DNA of 64,000 bases from Echinarachnius parma (Eukaryota; Echinodermata; Echinoidea; Clypeasteroida; Echinarachniidae): the NCBI GenBank assembly GCA_037951105.1, contig JBAMJV010001325.1:1-64000 (forward strand), written 5' to 3'. Positions 56,666 to 64,000 of this stretch are shown here, piece by piece. The notes below the pieces were generated by a model that saw only the letters and a program-made list of their open reading frames with translations, was not told where the DNA came from and searched no databases. The stretch's first letter is position 1, and every line of letters starts with the position of its first letter. A program made the translations under genes and the position numbers.

Positions 56666-57064
56666 TAGAATGGATATCTTATGAATTACCAATACAGATG
56701 AACTTTCATACTTATGATAAAGTGATCTCTTGTAGAGAAAAACAATGTTGCGAAACATGTCTATAGGGGTTGACTGTCTACAGTTGCATATTTTCTAGTT
56801 TCCTTTAGGTGCATGTCTGTGGTCACCATTCACAGATTTGACTGTAGTTATCTCAAAATACCAAAGTCTTGTTGATATAGGGTACAGTTTGTATTGATAT
56901 AAGTGAGATTTTGCAATGATTGAAATAAACTTAAATTTGAAATGGTAATGCGTTGTCAATAAATTCATAGAGGGAGGAAGGTGTATTCTGATGATAATGT
57001 TCCTACCTTGATATACCAGAATATTTTGAAACAATGTTGTCCGATAACATTTCTTCATGTACAT

Positions 57065-59392
57065 TGATTATACTTTATTTAAAATGTGTATTTCCAGTGA
57101 AAGGGACTAACTGTATATGTATTTGTGACAGTGTTTCTTTATTTTATAGAGCCCAAAATATCAGCGCTGGATTCTACTAGCTTGTTATTCCGAATTTTCT
57201 TACATTAATTACAGATTAGAATGATATACTGGTACTGTCAACTTGCCAATATCTGTCCGTTGACTTCTGTCTTATGTTTATATAAATTGTTATTTGAATT
57301 GTTATAAAATGTAAGATAACACTCTTCAGTCTTCGCACATTAATTTATTTAATGTGCATGTAATTTTTTGTTAAGAAATTGTTGGGTTGAGATATGCAGG
57401 TACATGTATCTGCTAAGATATCAAATGAGTATCGATGTAAATAATAAGGGTATGTGTTCTGTGGTGTTCATTCTTATAAGAGCTGTTATCATAAATTTTG
57501 TATTAATTAAAGCTGAAATAATATTGTGGCCTGTTACTTACATCTAAGCAACTTTTATTCTACATGTAGCACAAATATTTATTGCCTTTATGATTACACC
57601 GCACTTTTTTTTAGGGGTGCGGTTAATACACCGGAGCGGTTAATACACCGACAAATACGGTACATAGTTGTTTTAGAATACAAAATTTAACCTTTCAGTT
57701 GAACTCGCCTTAAATATTGGTTTATTTAAAGGTCTTAAAAGGAAACCAAATGCTGGCATTACTGTGCATAATCCTGGTCGTGTATAATTGTATAATAATA
57801 ATGGACATAATGAGACCGCTATTATCTGTTTTGACTGACCACTGAAGGCTGCCATGTTTTCCAGCAGTACCACATGAAATGTCATCTAAGAATCTGAATG
57901 CGCTAACAAAAGTGGGTTCTCTAATTGCTGTTGTCGAGTCTGCCATGTTGGTGGTTATGTAACTTGCTTTTGTTAGTGCACGCTCAGATGTTTCATACAG
58001 TACCGTTGAAAACATGGCTGCCTCAAGTGGTCTCTAAACATTTATTAGTCATGCCAAAGAGGAAATATATGACTAGAAGTGACAGGAATTGGTAATGTGT
58101 AACGCAAAGTCAGACATTGGCCTCTCTTTAAACTCTATTCTGGATCCAATTCCTTTGTTTTCTATTGTATTTTTTACCGAAATAAGACGTTTCTCTAAGT
58201 CAGAGCATTCTTCTACAGTCCTAATGGATTTGACTTCTACAAGATTGTCTATATTGTAAGAATGGATGATTTATTTTGGGATAAAAATTGTTAAAGGGAT
58301 CAAGTAACTTAAATTGACCAAACTCGCCTTTGTCTCTTGTGGTTTTTTTCATACATAATTTTTACCAAGAGAAATTTGAAGGAAATAAACCTGGTTTTAT
58401 ACTTCTCTTACTATTAGGCAAACAGGCAGGCATAAAAGAACCACCAGAGTTGTAAGTGAGTTTGGTCGATTCAAAGTTACAAGCAATTGGATGAAATTTG
58501 AATTTTGGGAATTAGCGTATCTCACCTAACTACATGTAGTTGCGTTTCATGTGAATTTCTTGTATGTAATACGGTAGATATTGTCTTTGCACAAGAGTGA
58601 GAAGGGGTGCTAGACAATTTGGGGCTAAAATGAGTTTAGCATGTGATGCAATATTTTCCGATATTTATTTGTTATTTTTGGGGAATCATTATCAAAAACA
58701 TGAAGAAGCCTCATTTCTACAAGGCTCCCACACTTTGAACTTGATTATCCTTGAACAATGAAGTATAAACTGCGACTTTAAGTTCCCTTCTCATTCTCAA
58801 GCGACAATGTGCTCTCTAGCGATTTCCAATGTGTGTGTGTATATATCCAGAAAATTTGCTTGTATAGAATGTTATCCATAGTTTGAAGCGTAAACATACA
58901 GTTTCTATTTTTGACACGACCACTTTTAAAAGTTTGTATATTTATGATTTGTAGTATTGCAACTTTCACAACGTAGATGTTTTCAAAGTGTAATTGTTAT
59001 GCCAATCATGATACCAAATTTCCTCCATTTTGTAAATATGTACATATGTATGCACATTAAATATCTGTTATTCAATAAAAGAAATAGAAAACGGATTTTG
59101 TGTCCAAGACAAAATGCTTTTTCCCCGTTTCTGATATAAAAATAATTCTTATGGCAGAGATTTTATTACACTATGAAGTCTGATGGATGAAAATCTACCT
59201 ACAAATAATTAATTTATTCATCAACAAACAAAAAATTATGCAGAATTCATTCAGAAGTCATATCATAGGCATAAAAAGTTTAATAATTCAATGCATTAAT
59301 AATACAACAAAATTACATTTTAAAAATGTTTGTGGAGACATTTATAGCTTGACAAAAGCAAGCTTTCATTGCACATTAATAATATAACAGTC
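57065..59392. other. SZRD1 3' flank / intergenic, no gene seen
   Basis: Mostly AT-rich. It contains a CGGTTAATACACCG direct repeat near 57624-57650, a weak foldback at 58300-58480 (TAA-AGGGATCAAGTAACTTAA, GACCAAACTC / GAGTTTGGTC) and a GAGAAGGG-type foldback at 58588-58801. AATAAA signals on the plus strand (for example near 56925, 56955, 58385, 59075) could end SZRD1 transcripts, but I cannot choose among them. Confidence 0.5.
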
Positions 59393-59620
59393 TTAAGCCC
59401 GGCGCAGACAGAGCCGACTCTACCTGATCCGACTGGTTTCAATCAGGCTAGAGGTGGGCCCGGTTGGTCGGATCCGTTTCATCGTGTTGAATTGGCCCCA
59501 AATAGCATCCGACTGTCTTTCGAATGGCAAAATGTGTGTCGCAAGGCACTGAAAACTGAGCCGATCCGAATGAAAACCAGTCGAATCGGGTCGAGTCGGC
59601 TCTGTCTGCAGAGGGCTTAA
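59393..59620. mobile_element. Miniature element, AGAGCCGACTCGACCC family, copy 2
   Basis: Inverted ends TAAGCCCGGCGCAGACAGAG and CTCTGTCTGCAGAGGGCTTA. Interior GTTGAATTGGCC, GGCAAAATGTGTGTCGC and AAAACCAGTCGAATCGGG. Confidence 0.8.
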
Positions 59621-60828
59621 CATCTGATAAAGTGAACATTCACTTCAAGAACACTCGTTAACACATAAATGGAAAACAATGTAACATAAATATAAAATGA
59701 TAAATACTTAAATAGGAATGATAATGTCGCACAAGTACTGACAAAACAAATGAAAACGTAATATAGAATAAATATAAAATGATAAATACTTCATAAGGAA
59801 TGAAAATGTGGAATAATTCATGGCATACAATAGTACAGCAGAAATAAATTGATGAACTGTCCATATAAGTTAATGCAATTTGCAAAGACCCAATCAAATA
59901 TTTGACAGATTTCTTTCTTAACTATTTTGGCACAATTGACATTTCAGGTTTTTCAGGAACACTCGATACAAATAATATTTAAATATTGTTCCAACCCATA
60001 TTTGGAAGCTCTATGAAATATTTGTTCTGGTGAGTGAATGCCTAACTTACTCTAATAATTGTTCAAGTGAAACTTTTGAAATATAAATCAAGTTTCCCAG
60101 TTGAGTAAAAAATAAAGATTAGGTGAAGTATTACGAATGAAAGTCATCACACATTTTCTGGTATTATGTTTGCTAAATCCTCCATTAACTGTTTTATAGA
60201 CTGGGAAACACATATACTGACCTAAACATTTGGTTGTTTGCAAATTGTAACCAATGAAACTTTTCCTACTATTCATAAAATATACCAATTTGTTGACTAA
60301 ATATATCTTAATAATAGTATACGTATTGGCAATCCATGTTTTTGTTCTACATGTATCAAAAGAACCATATGTAAATTGAAATCTTAAATACGATTGTTCA
60401 ACAATTAAAGCTCATTCTATAAATCTTTCTTCAGATAAAACATAATTAAAACACTTTTCATCTACTGTCAAAATCAGACATCACTTATCAAAAGTTAATT
60501 CATTGTTTCATTCTATATTGTATGCATCCATCAAATTTGTTTGTATATCCTTTTAGAGTTAAATACCAAACATAGCTGATAGTTGGCACTTAATGCACTT
60601 CAATAAATACATATTGTCATCAAAAAGATTATTTCTACCCAGATTGTTGTCACAAATAATTAATTAGCAAAAGTTATTTATTTACAATTGTTATTTCTAA
60701 AGAAAACGCTGAAAATGGCTTATTTATCCATTATAAAAGGTTTGAGCGATAAAAGCAATTCAAAATGAATTTTGCTTTTTACTCAAGCAAAATCTTTGGC
60801 ATACACAAATGCCCAAATGTTCTATTAA

Positions 60829-61049
60829 AGGGGTAGTTGAGTTTTGGTGTAGAGAGTACAGTTTGGCCAAACTGAATTTTAGTAACCAAAACCTGCACCA
60901 TTGCATTACAAACTAATAGTTATAACTCCACCATGCTCGAAAGGTACATGTATACAAAATTACAAATGACTAAGTACTAAACAGTTTTTCATTACCTCAC
61001 AAAAAATTATTTTGTGCAGCGCCCTCTATACCAAAACTCAACTATCCCT
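60829..61049. mobile_element. TTAA-flanked miniature element, AGGGGTAGTTGAGTTTTGGT family
   Basis: Ends AGGGGTAGTTGAGTTTTGGT and ACCAAAACTCAACTATCCCT, TTAA at 60825-60828 and 61050-61053. 221 bp, non-coding. Truncated relative at 43509. Confidence 0.85.
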
Positions 61050-61351
61050 TTAACACATACAAATATGACAACACATATTATAAAGGATACATTTATTCTA
61101 TAAAATGTCAATATAAAGATATCAAATTACACAACATGTTAAACTATCCTCACGGCAATTACTTGGGATATTTTCTATGAAATGTCAACATACAAATATC
61201 AAGTAAGTAATGATCATGGATAATTATATTCTTGTTCTCTATCTGGAATATTACGGAATGATATTTATTGCACTTGAGTAATGTTGCAGTCACATCTCCC
61301 CATAAAGCATTGCCGTAAGGGCCACAAGAAGCAAATTTAGGAATCACTATC

Positions 61352-61578
61352 TTAAGCCCTCTGCAGACAGAGCAGACTCGACCCGATCCGAGTGATTTCA
61401 ATCAGGCTAGATTCGGGCCCGGTCGGACGGAGCCGATTCATCGTGTTGAATCGTCCCGGACTTGCATCCGACTGTCTCTCGACTGGCAAAATGTGTGTCG
61501 CGAGGCACTGAAAACTGCGCCGATCCGACTGAAAACCAGTCGGATCGGGTCGAGTCGGCTCTGTCTGCAGAGGGCTTT
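61352..61578. mobile_element. Miniature element, AGAGCCGACTCGACCC family, copy 3
   Basis: Ends TAAGCCCTCTGCAGACAGAG and CTCTGTCTGCAGAGGGCTT. The most intact of the four copies in the window. Confidence 0.8.
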
Positions 61579-62625
61579 TTTGGTACAATAAACATCCCGT
61601 AATATGAAAGCCTTATATAGCTTCTGAATAGCCACATCAGACATACAGCCACTCCCGTAACTGTAAAAAAAAGCCACATACATCATCAGTCCACATGGCT
61701 GATTTGAAGAGACAGGATTTGAACAATTGAAATCTTAACTCTGCATTCCCGGAAGTGTCATGTACACCTAATGACTGTCACGTTGATGCCCTGATTGCCA
61801 CAAAATATCCTTGGAAAAGCCAAATTTCAATGAATTTCACAAAAATGGCATTACATTGCTCTAACGGTGAGGCTTCATGGGAAGATGTGACTTGAACGTT
61901 GAGACTTAACACGTTCACTTCGAGATTCTGAAATCCCCATAGACTTTGTACATAGCCCAACCGGTTCCCATAAGCAACGGGTTTAGATCCATCCTTCATT
62001 TCATGTGAGAGGAATATTCATGCCATCCACGGAACGCCTGCAGGAACAAATAAAAGGGTTTGACAAATCAAAGGTCAGTCAGGTGATTACTCAATATGAA
62101 ATAAAGTGGAACCTTGTTATAGAGACTTCTGATAAAATAAAACCCTCTTCTAACAAAGTACCAAGATTCAAGGTTATTTTCGTGGTCCCAAGGACCTTGT
62201 TATTAAAAGGTTCTACCTTACTGTATAAGCTTGTACACACAGCAAGGACAATATATACTGCATTTTACGTTTTTTTGGTAAACCTTGATAAAAACAGGAA
62301 AATTTAAAAAAGGTATGATGAAAGTGAAAGTTTAGTCAAGTAATAACCCAGTTTTCTCTGTGCAAAGAAAATATGAATTGCATTTTCGGGGTTAATTTTA
62401 GGATAATTTTAGAATGCATTTCCATGCATCAAAGAGAAGAACTTATGGTATGTTTTATCAAGGAAATCATTTACATTCAAAGTTAGATTACTTTTTTACT
62501 TCTAATAATAAGAGAATTTAGAGCATGTATGACAAGCTATATCAGACTCCTGCATCCTGCATAATCGACAGCAATTTGACCATTATCTGTCATAACCATT
62601 TTGAATATTGAAATGCACTAGTTAC
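61579..62625. other. Downstream of exon 62626-62736, no exon recognised
   Basis: AT-rich. 61938-61985 shares a block (TTTGTACATAG then GGTTCCCATAAG) with 17690-17760. If the last gene continues on the minus strand, its next exon is not evident here. Confidence 0.45.
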
Positions 62626-62736
62626 CTTCACAAGAAGAGCGTGATTGTCCTGTCTCAGCATCTTCTTCGAGACTTGCTCCTGGATGAAGGATTTCCTCCA
62701 TACCCTCCAACATCCCTCCAGCCTCCTGTATTTAGC
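62626..62736 (-). CDS. Trp-repeat protein exon C
   Basis: 37 codons (AKYRRLEGCWRVWRKSF and on, ending NHALLVK), acceptor ATGTAG, donor GTAACT, phase 0. Confidence 0.6.
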
Positions 62737-63880
62737 CTACATAAGAGAAATGTACTGTTATTCTTCTACCTCATTTCAACAGGGTTAATTTTCAGGTCAA
62801 ATTCCATGACTTTCTATGTTCTTACAAAGATTCCATTACTCTCCCATGCTATTTCACCTAGGTAAATAGGTTCTTTTGACTTCTTCCATGACTTTCAAGG
62901 CCTAGAAGATACAAAAGTCAAATTCCATGACATTGCAGGTTGTTGAGTCCCTGTAAGAACCCGGACATACAGTTAAAAAAAGAAAACAGAGTAGAACACA
63001 TCTTCCCTTTGATTGAGAGACTTCATCAGGACTATATTTCTATCTCAATCATCATCATCGTCATCAACGTCATCGTCATTGTCATCATCATCATCGTCAT
63101 TGTCATCATCATCATCGTCATCAACATCATCATCATCATCATCAAAGTCACCACCATCAATTGACGTACCATTGCCTCTGCCATCAGTCTTTGGCATACC
63201 AGTCTCTTCCAGATGGCACCATATTTCATCTCCAGATAGCGCTGTCTCTTCTCTTGCTGCACCTCTTCATGAACCGACTTCCATCCTCTGAAGAACTTTC
63301 TCCTGGACAACGTGAGAAAAATACAACAAAGAAAGCAATTAGCATGAATCTATAAGTATATTAACACTTTAAATGCCAGGGATCTTAATGAAAATGTGAG
63401 CTTGGCACTCAAAATGTTTATGCAGAAACACACATGCACAACACATGCATTTGTTCACATCTGCTCCCTGCCTACCATCCATTGCATTAATCTCTCGGAC
63501 TACCACGCATCCAAATATTCATGATGACTCACTTTAGGACCTGCTGCCTGTGAAGTATTGCCAGTTCATCTAGGTCCCTCTTATACTGGGCCAGTAACCT
63601 CTTCATCTTCAGTCCGTTCTTCCACCTGCCTATCACTGATTGCATTATCCTATTCTCCCAAATATCCATCAACGATAGATAATGAATGAATTTTACTCAC
63701 TTTAGGACCTGCTGCCTGTGAAGTATTGCCAGTTCTTCTAGGTCCCTCTCATACTGGGCTAGTAACCGCTTCATCTCCAGTCTGTTCTTCCATCTGCCTA
63801 CCACTGATTGCATCGTTCTCTTCTCCCAGTGTTTTGTAGCCTTGCTCTCAAGCGTTGCTTCTCGCCAGCATTCAAAGGAC
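62626..63880 (-). CDS. Unidentified Trp/Arg-rich helical protein (SFI1/CCDC191-like), partial, 3 exons
   Basis: Exons 63701-63880, 63200-63302 and 62626-62736 join in phase to about 131 residues. They have single tryptophans in a basic, helical setting (FECWREATLESKATKHW, GRWKNRLEMKRLLAQYERDL, FFRGWKSVHEE, AIWKRL, GCWRVWRKSF). Trp spacing is 12-13 residues in three of the intervals. That pattern recalls the helical Trp repeats of the centrosomal protein SFI1 and of CCDC191-type proteins, but I do not recognise the gene. The 5' part lies beyond the window. The 3' end is not seen: after 62626 there is a GTAACT donor, and without splicing a stop follows after 12 codons. Confidence 0.6.
63048..63155. 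repeat. ATC/GTC microsatellite
   Basis: CATCATCGTCATCAACGTCA-type trinucleotides, within the intron between exons B and C. Confidence 0.9.
63200..63302 (-). CDS. Trp-repeat protein exon B
   Basis: 103 bases (KRKFFRGWKSVHEEVQQE and on, ending AIWKRL), acceptor GTCCAG, donor GTATGC, resolves exon A's phase. Confidence 0.65.
63533..63661 (-). pseudogene. Partial copy of exon A of the Trp-repeat gene
   Basis: Reads MQSVIGRWKNGLKMKRLL, AQYKRDLDELAILHRQQ, then VLK with the same GTGAGT donor. It is in frame with exon A (MQSVVGRWKNRLEMKRLL) but lacks a clear acceptor and the first third. The copy is 168 bp downstream and its flank is itself repeated at 63470-63532. Confidence 0.65.
63701..63880 (-). 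CDS. Trp-repeat protein exon A
   Basis: 180 bases, acceptor TTATTAG, donor GTGAGT. It takes two bases from an unseen upstream exon and ends QQVLK with two bases carried. Its 3' two thirds are repeated at 63533-63661. Confidence 0.65.
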
Positions 63881-64000
63881 CTAATAATGCAAGGAAAGAA
63901 AGTTCTGCATGTAACTGGTGACTCTGGAATAGTAATATGTATAGGGGCAAATACAGTGATGTTTTATTCTTTAGGATGTAGGACAAATCATAAACACTCA

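Noticed and set aside
62005-62307. 100-residue plus-strand frame
   Set aside because: Contains interspersed-repeat motifs (CCTTGTTATAGAGACTTCTG type) and no recognisable domain.

Overview
This is a stretch of animal nuclear genome. It is AT-rich, with small phase-consistent exons (about 50-370 bp), GT-AG introns of 0.1-5 kb and abundant short inverted-repeat elements. The proteins are bilaterian. The repeat content (foldback elements beginning with a run of G then TGTTTCAC, TTAA-flanked miniature elements, Helitron-like arrays, long ATC and poly-C tracts) suggests a marine invertebrate, most likely an echinoderm such as a sea urchin. That assignment rests on memory of repeat types and is not proven. 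Nothing prokaryotic, no CRISPR array and no rRNA was seen.

Layout. (1) 3446-31884, minus strand: a complete FHAD1 homologue (N-terminal FHA domain followed by a long coiled coil), assembled from 27 coding exons whose phases all agree, giving about 1,426 residues; a candidate promoter lies near 32.4-32.6 kb. (2) 32.6-45.5 kb: about 13 kb of intergenic DNA holding a 1.6 kb element with repeated GTCGGACGTAC motifs, several TTAA-flanked miniature transposons, a 93-bp minisatellite, foldbacks and a Helitron-like element. (3) 45557-48145, minus: TTC36 (tetratricopeptide protein, 193 residues, 3 exons). (4) 48649-53806, plus: SZRD1 (SUZ-domain protein, 137 residues, 5 exons), arranged head to head with TTC36 across a 503-bp gap, with a tandem array of about 152 bp beginning just after its stop. 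(5) 54.8-62.6 kb: SZRD1 3' flank or UTR and intergenic repeats. (6) 62626-63880, minus: three exons of an unidentified Trp/Arg-rich helical (SFI1/CCDC191-like) protein that runs off the window.

The most unusual signal is that the introns carry many decayed partial copies of the neighbouring exons. At least eight FHAD1 exons, one SZRD1 exon and one exon of the last gene have such copies, often the 3' part of the exon plus its splice donor. FHAD1 exon 17 has about five. One exon 7 copy keeps both splice sites and the reading frame and could be a genuine alternative exon. In two cases a mobile element sits between the exon and its copy.
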